This document shows, piece after piece, positions 43,833 through 53,467 of a stretch of 64,000 nucleotides of DNA; position 1 is the first letter of the stretch, and every line of letters begins with the position of its first letter. Origin of the DNA: CAVQEK01 sp964596645 (lineage in GTDB: Bacteria > Bacteroidota > Bacteroidia > Cytophagales > Cyclobacteriaceae); the NCBI GenBank assembly GCA_964596645.1, contig CAZQVB010000008.1:62001-126000 (forward strand), given 5' to 3'. Made by a program: the position numbers and the translations under genes. A model generated the notes under the pieces. That model did no database searches and was not told the origin of the DNA. It saw only the letters and a program-made list of their open reading frames with translations.

Positions 43833-44617
43833 CAAGCAGCGTATTCTTCACTTCGGTTCTCGATCCAGAAATTGTTGTACCCTTCTCCCAGGTTCAGGCT
43901 GAGCTGACTGAGCTGAAGCAGCTCCAGCACGGCCAGAAAATTATAAATGACCGCAATGCGATCGCTGTTGTAGGCCACGATCTGAGCGAAGGAAAGGCGT
44001 TTTTTTTCAGCAATTTTTTCCAATATAAAAGCCTTTTGTCCCTCTATGGTGTACGGGTACTGTATCACAGTATGCTGCGGCCTGGCCGCCTCCACCTCGT
44101 AGCGCTCCAGCACGCGTTCATATACTTTCAGAAGTTTATACAGGTCCAGGTCTTGCAGTTCGCTCTCTACATCTGCCGATTCGCTCAGCTTTTTTAGCTC
44201 CCGTGCTATGTTGCCGCGCTTTTCGCGCAGTAGCGCGTCGGTTTCCATATCGGCCAGTTGCTGCAGCACCGACTTATACTTTTTATACTCCAGCAGGTGC
44301 TTTACCAATTCTTCGCGTGGGTCTATCTCGTTGCCCTGTTCATCGAGCTCAGGACGGGGCAGCAGCATTTTAGCTTTTATGCGCATCAGCTTGGCCGCTA
44401 CCAGTATAAATTCGCTTGCCACTTCTATATTCATGCGCTCCAGGTGATGCAGGTAGTCGAGAAAGTCGTTGGTGATGGTGGAAATCGGGATATCGTAAAT
44501 GTCAAGTTCATCGCGCTCGATGAAGAAAAGTAAAAGGTCGAACGGACCTTCAAAAAGTGGCAGTTTGATTTCGAAACTCAAAACAGAAAGGTTTATTTCA
44601 GGGCTGCTGAAGCGCAC
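43832..44617 (-). CDS. scpA: Segregation and condensation protein A
   Basis: 261 residues. The kleisin N-terminal segment SFEIKLPLFEGPFDLLLFFIERDELDIYDIPI binds SMC; the C-terminal winged helix ends LLQLSQLSLNLGEGYNNFWIE. The ATG at 44617 is used, but relatives start about 12 residues later, where a TTG (44581) precedes SFEIK. A -7-like element at 44629-44636 leaves a five-base leader for the ATG, which favours the TTG. ScpA bridges SMC heads in the condensin that organises the chromosome. The partner scpB is 16 kb away at 60.6 kb. Confidence 0.93.
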   Translation of the reverse strand: MRFSSPEINLSVLSFEIKLPLFEGPFDLLLFFIERDELDIYDIPISTITNDFLDYLHHLERMNIEVASEFILVAAKLMRIKAKMLLPRPELDEQGNEIDPREELVKHLLEYKKYKSVLQQLADMETDALLREKRGNIARELKKLSESADVESELQDLDLYKLLKVYERVLERYEVEAARPQHTVIQYPYTIEGQKAFILEKIAEKKRLSFAQIVAYNSDRIAVIYNFLAVLELLQLSQLSLNLGEGYNNFWIENRSEEYAA

Positions 44618-44628
44618 AGCCTGGCCGC

Positions 44629-44636
44629 CAAAGATA
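44629..44636 (-). promoter_or_regulatory. Putative -7 element of scpA
   Basis: Minus-strand TATCTTTG matches TAnnTTTG. It is only 12 nt from the first ATG of scpA and fits a TTG start at 44581 better. Confidence 0.35.
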
Positions 44637-44654
44637 GAATGAAACGATTTAGGA

Positions 44655-44688
44655 TTTGAAAATTTATATAAATAATCGTGTAACTTTG
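44655..44688 (+). promoter_or_regulatory. Putative promoter of dxs
   Basis: TTTG (44655-44658), 22 nt, TAACTTTG (44681-44688). Both halves match the Bacteroidota consensus with a spacer one base longer than usual. Leader about 95 nt. Confidence 0.5.
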
Positions 44689-44787
44689 GCTGCGTTTCGC
44701 TCCATTATTGTTTAATGTTTGCCAGCGGCCATTAAACAAATAAAGGTACTCTATGTTCTTACAGCGTTATCATTTAAACACGACGCC

Positions 44788-46704
44788 ATGCTGATAAAGC
44801 CCGGTGCCCTTCTCGCCGAAATCAATAGTCCTGCTGATCTTAAGAAACTTTCTCAAACACAATTGGTGCAACTGACCAACGAACTGCGGCAGTACATCGT
44901 GGATGTGGTATCAGTGTATGGCGGGCATTTTGGAGCCAGTCTGGGTACGGTAGAGCTCACAGTGGCTTTGCATTATGTATTCAATACGCCCGACGACCTG
45001 CTGGTGTGGGATGTAGGCCACCAGGCGTATGGACACAAAATACTCACCGGCCGTCGCGAACAGTTTTTTACCAATCGCACCTACAACGGCCTTTCGGGCT
45101 TTCCCAAGCGCAGCGAGAGCGAATACGATACATTTGGTGTGGGTCATTCCTCCACTTCCATATCGGCAGCGTTGGGCATGGCCATTTCTTCTAAGTATCA
45201 GCAAGAAGACCGACAGCACATTGCAGTGATCGGCGACGGGGCCCTCACCGGGGGCATGGCCTTCGAAGCCATGAACCATGCCGGTGTGTCCAACACCAAC
45301 CTGCTGATTGTGCTCAACGACAACTGCATGTCGATAGACCCCAATGTAGGAGCGCTGAAGGACTACCTCACAGACATCACTACCTCGCGTACTTACAACA
45401 AATTTAAGTCGGAGATATGGCACGCGCTGGGTAAGCTGAGCCACTTTGGCAAGAATGCCCAGGAAATAGCAAGCAAGTTTGAGAATAGTATGAAGTCGCT
45501 TTTGCTCAAGCACAGCAATCTGTTCGAGTCATTGAATATACGATACTTTGGCCCCATCGACGGGCACGATGTAGATCATATGGTGCACGTGCTGCAAGAC
45601 CTGAAAGGCATACCCGGGCCAAAAATTCTTCACTGCGTTACCACCAAAGGGAAGGGATTTGCCCTGGCAGAAAAGGACCAGACCAAGTGGCACGCCCCGG
45701 GCAAGTTTGACAAGGTGACCGGAGTGATACGTAAAAAGGAATTTGCCGAGCCACAGCCTCCGAAATATCAGGATGTATTTGGCCATACTTTAGTGGAGCT
45801 CGCGCGGAAGAATGACAAGATAATGGGCATAACGCCCGCCATGCCCAGCGGATGCTCCATGAACCTGATGATGAAAGAAATGCCCAATCGCGCCTTCGAT
45901 GTGGGTATAGCCGAGCAGCATGCGGTTACTTTTTCAGCCGGATTGGCCACGCGCGGCTTGCGGCCTTTTTGTAATATTTACTCCACCTTTATGCAGCGCG
46001 CGTATGATCAGGTGATACACGATGTGGCCATCCAAAATTTGCCTGTGGTATTTTGCCTCGACCGTGCCGGCCTGGTCGGTGCCGACGGGCCTACACACCA
46101 CGGCGCCTACGATCTGTCCTACATGCGCAGCATACCCAATATGGTCGTGTCGGCACCGATGGACGAGGCGGAGTTGCGCAACCTGATGTATACCGCACAG
46201 TTGCCAGATCAGCAGGGCCCTTTTGCCATTCGCTACCCACGGGGCCAAGGCGTGATGCCGGAGTGGCGTACGCCCTTTCAGCCAATTGAGATCGGCAAAG
46301 GCAGGCAGATCAAGGCGGGTGAAGATGTGGCCATTCTCACCATAGGCCACGTAGGCAACAGCGCTAAAGAGGCCTGCGAAGCGCTTGAAGACTCCGGAGC
46401 TTCCATAGCCCATTTTGACATGCGCTTCGTGAAACCGTTGGACGAGGAAATGCTGCACGAAATCTTTTCAAAATTCAATAAAATAGTGACCGTGGAAGAT
46501 GGCTGCCTGCCTGGTGGCTTCGGTTCTGCCGTGTTGGAGTTTATGGCCGATCATGGCTATGCGGCCAACGTGCGCCGCCTTGGCATACCCGACCGCGTAA
46601 TAGAGCACGGAGAGCCCAAACAACTGCATACGGAGTGCGGTTATGACAGCGAGGCCATTTCTGCTGCAGTTATTGCCTTGATGGAGCCTTTGCTGATCAA
46701 ATAG
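44788..46704 (+). CDS. dxs: 1-deoxy-D-xylulose-5-phosphate synthase
   Basis: 638 residues from the ATG at 44788 (MLIKPGALLAEINSPADLKKLS); an earlier ATG at 44719 adds a tail not seen in the family. Landmarks are VWDVGHQAYGHKILTGR, the thiamine-binding GDGALTGGMAFEAMNHAG, DVGIAEQHAVTFSAGLA and DRAGLVGADGPTHHG. The enzyme joins pyruvate and glyceraldehyde 3-phosphate to form DXP for isoprenoids, thiamine and, via pdxJ at 10 kb, vitamin B6. An alpha/beta hydrolase gene follows after 9 nt. Confidence 0.97.
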   Translation: MLIKPGALLAEINSPADLKKLSQTQLVQLTNELRQYIVDVVSVYGGHFGASLGTVELTVALHYVFNTPDDLLVWDVGHQAYGHKILTGRREQFFTNRTYNGLSGFPKRSESEYDTFGVGHSSTSISAALGMAISSKYQQEDRQHIAVIGDGALTGGMAFEAMNHAGVSNTNLLIVLNDNCMSIDPNVGALKDYLTDITTSRTYNKFKSEIWHALGKLSHFGKNAQEIASKFENSMKSLLLKHSNLFESLNIRYFGPIDGHDVDHMVHVLQDLKGIPGPKILHCVTTKGKGFALAEKDQTKWHAPGKFDKVTGVIRKKEFAEPQPPKYQDVFGHTLVELARKNDKIMGITPAMPSGCSMNLMMKEMPNRAFDVGIAEQHAVTFSAGLATRGLRPFCNIYSTFMQRAYDQVIHDVAIQNLPVVFCLDRAGLVGADGPTHHGAYDLSYMRSIPNMVVSAPMDEAELRNLMYTAQLPDQQGPFAIRYPRGQGVMPEWRTPFQPIEIGKGRQIKAGEDVAILTIGHVGNSAKEACEALEDSGASIAHFDMRFVKPLDEEMLHEIFSKFNKIVTVEDGCLPGGFGSAVLEFMADHGYAANVRRLGIPDRVIEHGEPKQLHTECGYDSEAISAAVIALMEPLLIK

Positions 46705-46713
46705 TTTTTACAT

Positions 46714-47487
46714 ATGTCTATCTACCATCAGGAATCCGGTCAGGGATTTCCTATTGTTCTTCTCCACGGATTCTGCGAAACCCACTGGATTTGGGAGTCT
46801 TTCAGAAAAAATTTATCGGATCAGTTTCGTGTATTGACGCCCGACCTGCCGGGTTTTGGCCAGAGTGAGAAGTTGCCCGACGGATTTTCCCTTCAGGAGG
46901 TGGCCGATGCGCTCCACGATTACCTGCTAGAACAGCAAGTGGAAAAATGCGTAATGGTGGGGCACTCATTGGGTGGATATGTGGTGCTGGAAATGCTGAG
47001 AAAATATCCTGAATTCCTTGCAGGCTTTGTACTATTTAACTCTTCGGCGTTTGCCGATGGCGATGAGAAAAAGGAAAACAGAAACAAGCTGATCGACTTT
47101 ATTGACACGCAAGGCGTGGCGCCCTTCATCAAGACGTTTGTGCCGTCGCTGTTTGTGGAGTCCCGCCAGGATGAGTTTCAGCCTGTGATAGCGCGCATAC
47201 AGTCGGAAGGGGAAAAGATAGACCCTGAAGCTGTGAAGGGCTATGCGGCAGCCATGCGCGATCGCCCGGATGGCATGGACCTGCTGAAGCAATATCGTGA
47301 AAAGGCCATGGTGATAGCCGGCGAGGAAGACCAGAATGTACCGCTTAAGAAAAGTAAAGCCATGGCAGATGTTCTGCCCGACGATCAAGTGGTGATGCTG
47401 CCGGATACCGCCCACATGGGTATGTTTGAGCAGCTGGAAGTATCGCAAAAAGCAGTGCGGAATTTTTCCGCAAGGGTATCCGGTTGA
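46714..47487 (+). CDS. Alpha/beta-fold hydrolase
   Basis: 257 residues, cytoplasmic. HGFCE oxyanion loop at 19-23, nucleophile elbow GHSLGG with Ser85, acid in GEEDQNVP, catalytic His in DTAHMGMFEQ. Closest in style to the MhpC/BioH-like hydrolases; the substrate is unknown. It starts 9 nt after dxs and probably shares its transcript, but no functional link is clear. Confidence 0.85.
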   Translation: MSIYHQESGQGFPIVLLHGFCETHWIWESFRKNLSDQFRVLTPDLPGFGQSEKLPDGFSLQEVADALHDYLLEQQVEKCVMVGHSLGGYVVLEMLRKYPEFLAGFVLFNSSAFADGDEKKENRNKLIDFIDTQGVAPFIKTFVPSLFVESRQDEFQPVIARIQSEGEKIDPEAVKGYAAAMRDRPDGMDLLKQYREKAMVIAGEEDQNVPLKKSKAMADVLPDDQVVMLPDTAHMGMFEQLEVSQKAVRNFSARVSG

Positions 47488-47561
47488 CCATTGCAGCGTC
47501 AGCAACACTGCAGGATGTGGTGTGCTGTCTGTTTTAGAGGGAGTACATCACGAAAACACAA

Positions 47562-47876
47562 TTATATCTCGCCTAATTTTTTTTCCAATTCAGCCCGCAG
47601 CGACCTCTTCGTGATGAGCCCGGTGTGCCGCCAAATCACGTTGCCTTTATAAAACAGTATGATGGTCGGTATGCTGCGAATGCGAAAGCTGGCTGCGGCA
47701 TGCTTGTTATTCTCCAGATTTACCTTCATTACCTGCAGGGCATCACCCATTTCATTGGCTACCTGCTGAACGATCGGCGACAACGTCTGGCAGGGGCCGC
47801 ACCAGTCAGCAAAAAAGTCGACCAGTACCGGCTTTGTAGAGGATGAAATAATGGAAGAGTGCTTTTTTTTTGCCAT
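47562..47876 (-). CDS. Thioredoxin
   Basis: 104 residues with the classic active site WCGPC (Cys26, Cys29), the cis-Pro loop SIPTIILFYKG and no signal peptide. It starts VLVDFFADWCGPC after a Lys/Ser-rich N-terminus of about 15 residues. A general cytoplasmic disulfide reductase. It is monocistronic between convergent and divergent neighbours. Chromosomes usually carry a second, main trxA, so this may be an auxiliary form. Confidence 0.93.
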   Translation of the reverse strand: MAKKKHSSIISSSTKPVLVDFFADWCGPCQTLSPIVQQVANEMGDALQVMKVNLENNKHAAASFRIRSIPTIILFYKGNVIWRHTGLITKRSLRAELEKKLGEI

Positions 47877-48023
47877 TGCATTACATCTGCATTTCGAAAG
47901 TGGGCGAGGCCAATTTCTCTTTATATTTTATGAAGCAACCAATAAAACCGAAAGCGAAATATTGGCTAATATTGAGTCATATATCGATACGCCTCTATCT
48001 TTTTTGTGCAAATAAATACAATA

Positions 48024-49037
48024 ATGGCCACTTCTCTTCTCGCATCATTTCTTCTATTATGGCTTTTGGGTACGCTGCATACGGCATCGGCCCAGGGCAA
48101 TGTAGACAGGTTTATTGGCCGCTGGGCCCTCTATCTCCCCGGTGGTGCCGGATGGTTGGAGGTGCGTCAGGAAGAAGGCTTTCTTGATGCCGATATACTT
48201 TGGTATGGGGGCAGTGTGGTGCCGGTGAGCGATGTATATGTGCATCAGGAAAAACTCATCGTAACACGCACTGCTCAGGCGGAGTTTCAGCTCGCCGGGG
48301 GCAAAAAGCGCACGCAGACGGTGACCACACGCATAGAATTGGAAGGCTCCGGCGACGATCTTATCGGTAAGATGATAGCGCCAAAAAAGGATGGCGCCAG
48401 CGCCGATATCACCGTATTTATGGCCAAAAGAATACCGCCACTGCCACCTGCACCCAATCTGAGTAAGGTAAACTATGGCAATCCGGTGCGCCTCTTCAAC
48501 GGCAAAAACCTGGAGGGTTGGCAACTTGTAAATCCGGAAACCACTAATGGATGGAAAGTAGAAGACGGCATATTAGTGAATGACCCCGTGCAGCCGGAAA
48601 ATGGTGAACATCTACACTACGGCAATCTGCGCACTGTTCAGGAATTTGAAGATTTTAACCTGCAAGCAGAAGTGAATGTGCCCGCCGGCAGCAACAGCGG
48701 CATCTATCTGCGCGGGCTGTATGAAGTGCAAGTGGCAGACAGCTACGGAAAAAAGCCCGACAGCCACAATATGGGAGCCATCTACAGCCGGCGAGCGCCA
48801 GAGATAGCGGCCGAAAAACCTGCAGGCGAATGGCAGAAGCTGGATATCACCCTGGTACGCCGGCATGCTACAGTGTATCTGAATGGTAAAAAGATAATCG
48901 ATAACGCACCGCTCTATGGACCTACCGGAGGCGCACTCACCGCCGACGAATTTTCTCCAGGCCCCATTTACCTGCAGGGCGATCACGGCAGGGTGATGTA
49001 CAGAAATATTGTGCTTACACCTGTGGTGAAGGAGTAG
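48024..49037 (+). CDS. Exported DUF1080 (3-keto-disaccharide hydrolase-like) protein
   Basis: 337 residues from the ATG at 48024; an in-frame GTG lies 18 nt earlier. A signal peptide (about 1-23, TASAQ) leads to a beta-rich N-terminal domain (GRWALYLPGGAGWLEVRQEEGFL) and a C-terminal DUF1080 domain (about 155-335: PVRLFNGKNLEGWQLVNPETTNGWKVEDGILVN; GSNSGIYLRGLYEVQVADS). DUF1080 has a concanavalin-like fold, and some members hydrolyse 3-keto-disaccharides. A glycan-related periplasmic role is likely; exact activity unknown. Confidence 0.85.
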   Translation: MATSLLASFLLLWLLGTLHTASAQGNVDRFIGRWALYLPGGAGWLEVRQEEGFLDADILWYGGSVVPVSDVYVHQEKLIVTRTAQAEFQLAGGKKRTQTVTTRIELEGSGDDLIGKMIAPKKDGASADITVFMAKRIPPLPPAPNLSKVNYGNPVRLFNGKNLEGWQLVNPETTNGWKVEDGILVNDPVQPENGEHLHYGNLRTVQEFEDFNLQAEVNVPAGSNSGIYLRGLYEVQVADSYGKKPDSHNMGAIYSRRAPEIAAEKPAGEWQKLDITLVRRHATVYLNGKKIIDNAPLYGPTGGALTADEFSPGPIYLQGDHGRVMYRNIVLTPVVKE

Positions 49038-49086
49038 GGCAGCAGCCATCGCTCCGGGAGTATCGGTCGGGCCAATTGGAAATCGC

Positions 49087-50637
49087 CTATTTGCGCACCT
49101 TGTACTTACTTGGGTCTATGTTGAATTTGCCCAGCCGCATGGTGAGCTGTCTTTCAGTCAGGCCCAGGTTTTCAGAGGTTTGTCTCAGGTCGCCGCGAGA
49201 TAGTTTCAGGTTGTCTTGAATGAGCTCCTTTTCTACTTTGGCCAGCACCGATTGCAGCGGGCCGCGCTCCGGTGCGGTAGTTGCTTCGGGCGTCTGCAGG
49301 GTTGGGGGCAAGTGAAAGCCATAGATTACGCCGGTATTGCTCAATATGGCTGCCCGCTCAATACAATTTTCCAATTCACGCACATTGCCAGGCCAGTGGT
49401 ACGCCATGATCATGTCAATGGCCGAGGTGGATATCCTTTTTATGTTCAGGTTGTGCACCTTGTTGCACTTTTCTATGAAGTGATCGATGAGCAATGGAAT
49501 GTCACTTTTCCTTTCACGTAGTGGTGGTATGTGTACCGGATACCCACTGAGCACATAGAATAACTCTTCCATAAGCTTGCCTTCTTCCACCTTGCGCTCC
49601 AGGTGTTGGGTAGTAGCGGCAATCACACGCGTATCCAATGAAATGGGCGTATTGCCACCGACCCGTATAATGGTTTTTTCCTGAAGATAGGTAATCAGTT
49701 TGGCCTGCAGGTTCAGCGGCATGTCACTGGGCTCTACCATATAAAGTGTGCCGCCATGCGCCTGTTCTAGTTTTCCTTTTTTCACAAATACGCCATCGGC
49801 ATCGTCCGCCGGTGGGCTTTCGGAGCCGAACAGTTCTACTTCGAGCATATCGGCTGGAATGCCAGGGCAGTTGACCTGCACAAATTCCTTGTTTGGCCGC
49901 TTGCTGTTGAAGTGTATCGTTTTGGCCAACATTTCCTTACCTGCCCCACTTTCGCCAGTGATGAGTACCGTGGCATTGGTGGGCGCTACTTTCGTGATCA
50001 GCTTGTACACAGCCTTCATGCCCTGCCCGTTGCCGATCATATTGGCGGGGTTATAATTCATTTTCAGCTCAGACTGCAGCCTGGCATTTTCCTCTTGCAG
50101 GCGGGCCAGCTCTTCATGCTCTTCTTGCCTTGCGCGCAGCGTCTGGGCGATCATGCTGCCTATGATGCTGATCAGCCGTATGTCTTCTTCAAATGAAAAA
50201 TCATTGTTGAATAGCCTGTCTACGCTCAGGGTGCCGATTACTTCCTTGTCGTGCTTGATGGGCACACACAGAAATGACACATCTTCCTTGTTAATTTTAT
50301 TGCGGGCTTTGGTGCGATCGAGAAATTGCGGCTCGTCAGAAATTTTTGGAATAATCACCGACATGCCGGAGGCCACCACTTTGCCCACGATGCCTTCCCC
50401 CACCTGATATACCCCGCGCGACTTTTCTTCTTCCGACAGGCCATAGGCGGCTTCAATGAAAATCTCGCCTCTGCTTTTGTTGAGCAGCGTGATGGTGCCC
50501 CTGTCCATGCCTATATAGTTGGCCAGCATTTCCAGTATTTGGTGGAGCACATCCTTGATGTTGCGACTTTTGTTGAGCGTAATGCTGATGTCGAACAGTA
50601 AGGTTAGTTCTTTTAGCTCCTTTCGTGGGGCACTCAT
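49087..50637 (-). CDS. GAF-AAA+-Fis regulator resembling sigma-54 activators, with degenerate AAA+ domain
   Basis: 516 residues: GAF (about 20-168), coiled coil (172-195), AAA+ (205-430) and Fis-type helix-turn-helix (465-505). Walker A GESGAGKE (228-235) and the sensor II Arg420 in GNVREL remain. The GAFTGA loop that touches sigma-54 is absent, replaced by GSESPPADDADGVF (271-284). Walker B has Val301 where Asp is expected (TLYMVEP), and both arginine-finger positions are lost (Met356, Val362 in KLMEELFYVL). So ATP hydrolysis and sigma-54 activation look impossible. It may act as a GAF-sensing DNA-binding regulator. Layout resembles the NifA family. Confidence 0.88.
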   Translation of the reverse strand: MSAPRKELKELTLLFDISITLNKSRNIKDVLHQILEMLANYIGMDRGTITLLNKSRGEIFIEAAYGLSEEEKSRGVYQVGEGIVGKVVASGMSVIIPKISDEPQFLDRTKARNKINKEDVSFLCVPIKHDKEVIGTLSVDRLFNNDFSFEEDIRLISIIGSMIAQTLRARQEEHEELARLQEENARLQSELKMNYNPANMIGNGQGMKAVYKLITKVAPTNATVLITGESGAGKEMLAKTIHFNSKRPNKEFVQVNCPGIPADMLEVELFGSESPPADDADGVFVKKGKLEQAHGGTLYMVEPSDMPLNLQAKLITYLQEKTIIRVGGNTPISLDTRVIAATTQHLERKVEEGKLMEELFYVLSGYPVHIPPLRERKSDIPLLIDHFIEKCNKVHNLNIKRISTSAIDMIMAYHWPGNVRELENCIERAAILSNTGVIYGFHLPPTLQTPEATTAPERGPLQSVLAKVEKELIQDNLKLSRGDLRQTSENLGLTERQLTMRLGKFNIDPSKYKVRK

Positions 50638-50802
50638 ACACTACTTGTATTAATGGATGGGATGAAGCCAGGATTTCCCGGTTCGTTTTCTAAGCACAGA
50701 CAGCAGGATTTATGCAAATGCCGCGGCCTTAGCTGCTAATTTAAACTGAAATTGTAAACTATTACAGATTGTGCTGAATATCCAATTGGAAGTAGAGGCA
50801 TA

Positions 50803-51870
50803 TCAAAGTAGTTTATTGATCCAGGAATCTACTTTATCCACGGGTTTGAGAATTTTCTTAGTGGTTTTGTCGGGCACAAAGCGGTAGACCAGGTTTAAGC
50901 GAATATTTCCTGTATTCAAAGATTTGCGCAGTTCTGAAACCGCATTTTCGGCCAGGCTCACATTGTTGCCGTGGTATGATATACTGCATGCCCAGCGCTC
51001 AGAATTATATCCTGCAAATGCCCTTACAAAGCTGTTGGAGCTGAAGCCTGTCTGTTTTCTTTTAATACCGTCGCCCCGTATGTTGTTTCGACCATAATCG
51101 ATGCTGAAGGCCAGGGAGCCGGTGATGAAGAAGTGTCTGGCGATCACTACTGTATAGGCATATCCGATGTTGGGGCCGCCATCAAAAAATTCCACATTTC
51201 TTATATTCTGCACGGCAATGCTATCGTCAATGCCTGTAGGCACCAATGTGCTGTCTGCTTTTATTCGGCCATAGTACCCTTCGAAGCCTAGCAAGAATGT
51301 GCCGGCAGATTGTTTCTGCCACTCGTTGTGCAGAAAGGCTGCGCGGTACGAAAAGCGTTTATTGTTGAAGAGATATTGGCATGAAAGGCCCGTTTCGAAC
51401 ACTTCCATGTCAGGACGTACGTAGTATTCATCTTCTAAGGCAGCCGTGCCCTTCGGTGTGAGATAGAAGCCATTGTAGAACTGCCCAAAAACATCGATCG
51501 TCATCTTCTGGGTGTAGGCGTGCGCCTGCAGGTCGAGATATTCGGTCTTCCCTCTTCCACGCTCCGGGTTCATGAAATCGAAGCCGTATGACACATTTAA
51601 GGTAAGAAAGCGATACGTAGCGCCCACGCCCAGATTAATGGGTGTGTTGGGTCTGTAGAGCAAGTCGTAGTTGGCATCTTTGTCGCGAATGCGCAGATTG
51701 GTGTATTTCTGAGAGGCATATATCCGTGCGGAGATGTTGGAATAATACGTTTTGATATAGCTCGTGTCTTGCTGCTGTGCCTGTAGCGAATGGCTGATAC
51801 AACTAAGAAACAGCATGAGGGTAATTTTCACGGAATGGAAGGTTAAGCTGCGAATAACGAACAAACTCAT
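50803..51870 (-). CDS. DUF4421-family outer-membrane beta-barrel protein
   Basis: 355 residues with a signal peptide (about 15-32, HSLQAQ); a start at residue 19 is also possible. The DUF4421 pattern is clear: YYSNISARIYASQKYTNLRIRD, RPNTPINLGVGATYRFLTLNVSYGFDF and LDLQAHAYTQKMTIDVFGQFYNGFYL. Members are predicted barrels in Bacteroidota outer membranes, function unknown. It is monocistronic with no obvious partner. Confidence 0.85.
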   Translation of the reverse strand: MSLFVIRSLTFHSVKITLMLFLSCISHSLQAQQQDTSYIKTYYSNISARIYASQKYTNLRIRDKDANYDLLYRPNTPINLGVGATYRFLTLNVSYGFDFMNPERGRGKTEYLDLQAHAYTQKMTIDVFGQFYNGFYLTPKGTAALEDEYYVRPDMEVFETGLSCQYLFNNKRFSYRAAFLHNEWQKQSAGTFLLGFEGYYGRIKADSTLVPTGIDDSIAVQNIRNVEFFDGGPNIGYAYTVVIARHFFITGSLAFSIDYGRNNIRGDGIKRKQTGFSSNSFVRAFAGYNSERWACSISYHGNNVSLAENAVSELRKSLNTGNIRLNLVYRFVPDKTTKKILKPVDKVDSWINKLL

Positions 51871-51970
51871 GCTAAATGAAAACAGTGGTGTTTTGTTTGT
51901 TATCCGGCCAGATCAAAGAGTGAAATATGGCTCGTGGTGGTCAAGCAAGTGTACCACTCCCTATTATAAT

Positions 51971-53245
51971 TCAATTTTGCACGTTTTGTTGGCGCTTTTG
52001 CAGCTGTAGCGCGGCGTTTTGTGCTGCCACATAGGCAGAGCTCCAGGCAAACTGGAAGTTGAATCCGCCGGTAAGGGCGTCCACATCGAGCATCTCCCCA
52101 CCGAAATACAAACCGGGTATGCGACGGCTGGCCATGGTGGTAAGGTGTATCTCTGCGAGCGATACGCCTCCTGCCGTCACAAATTCTTCCTTAAAGGTGG
52201 TCTTGCCCGTCACTTCAAACTCCGCATGCAGCAGTTGATGGATCAACTTATTGATGTGTTTTTTTGACAGCGTACTCCACTGCCTGTCGGCCGGTATATC
52301 AGCCATTTGTGCCAGTCGCTGCCACAATCGCAGCGGCAGATCAACGCCGGCCACCTTTCCGTTCACCACTTTTTTATCGGAACTTTGCTCTGCTTCGCGC
52401 AATATTAAAGCACGCAGGCTGTGCTCTGTCCATGATTGATGCCACTGCACCAGCAGTGAAAAGCGATATTCCTTTTCCGCCAGATCGCGGGCGGCCCATG
52501 AAGAAAGCTTCAATATGGCCGGACCGCTAAAGCCCCAATGCGTGATCAGCAGTGGTCCCTCGCTCTTCCACTGGGTGCCGGCGATCTTCACTGCTGCTTC
52601 GGGCACGGAAAGGCCCGACAAATCTTTCATACCATAGTGGGGCGTGTTGAAGGTAAATAGCGAGGGTACAGGTGCTACCAGTTCGAAATTGAGATGGCTG
52701 AGCCAAGGCAGGTTTGTTGGCTTATTTATACCACCCAGCGCCATATATACTATTTTACTATAATAGGTAGCAAGAGGTGTGGTGACCGCAACGTATGCAT
52801 CGTGCACCTGTACATCGCGCACCTCTTCTCCTGTGCGCACTTCTACGCCTCCCTGTGCCATGGCATTTGTGAGGCAGTCAATCACGCTTTGTGAGCGGTT
52901 ACTGACAGGGAATACTCTGCCATCGCTCTCCGCTTTCAGGGGTACACCCCGGCTTTGGAACCAGGTACGCGTATGTGCACAGTGAAACTGGTCGAAAAGA
53001 GGCCGAAGCGATTTGCCGCCACGAGGATAATAGGGCAGCAGCTCATAGCCCTTCGTCAGATTGTGCGTTACATTGCATCGCCCTCCACCCGACACTTTTA
53101 CCTTTGACAACAACTGACGGGTTTTTTCCAACAACACTATTTTCGTGTGTGGCTGAAGTTGTGCTACATTGGCAGCAAAGAAGACACCGGATGCTCCTCC
53201 ACCTATCACCAATACGTCTATCACTTTTGGCTGCATATCGGGCAA
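51971..53245 (-). CDS. HI0933/BaiN-family NAD(P)/FAD-dependent oxidoreductase
   Basis: 424 residues. The N-terminal dinucleotide-binding motif VLVIGGGASGVFFAANVA (residues about 10-27), the GGGRCNVTH block and the C-terminal GEMLDVDALTGGFNFQFAWSSAYVAA FAD motif define this flavoprotein family (BaiN/YhiN-type). Some members act on bile-acid or other small-molecule substrates; the role here is unknown. No redox partner gene is adjacent. Confidence 0.9.
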   Translation of the reverse strand: MPDMQPKVIDVLVIGGGASGVFFAANVAQLQPHTKIVLLEKTRQLLSKVKVSGGGRCNVTHNLTKGYELLPYYPRGGKSLRPLFDQFHCAHTRTWFQSRGVPLKAESDGRVFPVSNRSQSVIDCLTNAMAQGGVEVRTGEEVRDVQVHDAYVAVTTPLATYYSKIVYMALGGINKPTNLPWLSHLNFELVAPVPSLFTFNTPHYGMKDLSGLSVPEAAVKIAGTQWKSEGPLLITHWGFSGPAILKLSSWAARDLAEKEYRFSLLVQWHQSWTEHSLRALILREAEQSSDKKVVNGKVAGVDLPLRLWQRLAQMADIPADRQWSTLSKKHINKLIHQLLHAEFEVTGKTTFKEEFVTAGGVSLAEIHLTTMASRRIPGLYFGGEMLDVDALTGGFNFQFAWSSAYVAAQNAALQLQKRQQNVQN

Positions 53246-53467
53246 ATCTAGATGTTATTCTATTGGCATCAAACCAGCAAATTTGTGTAGAAATTAGGTA
53301 ATCAATCCACACACCGCGTAGCAAATTCGCGTAAAAATTACACACACGCCACGCACATTGCCAATATAAATGGCTGTTATTCAATATTTTAAGCGCACTA
53401 ACTTCAATGGTATAATTTTTACTTATTCGTTCTTCCCAACACTTTAAAATTTCCGGGGGGGTGCAGA

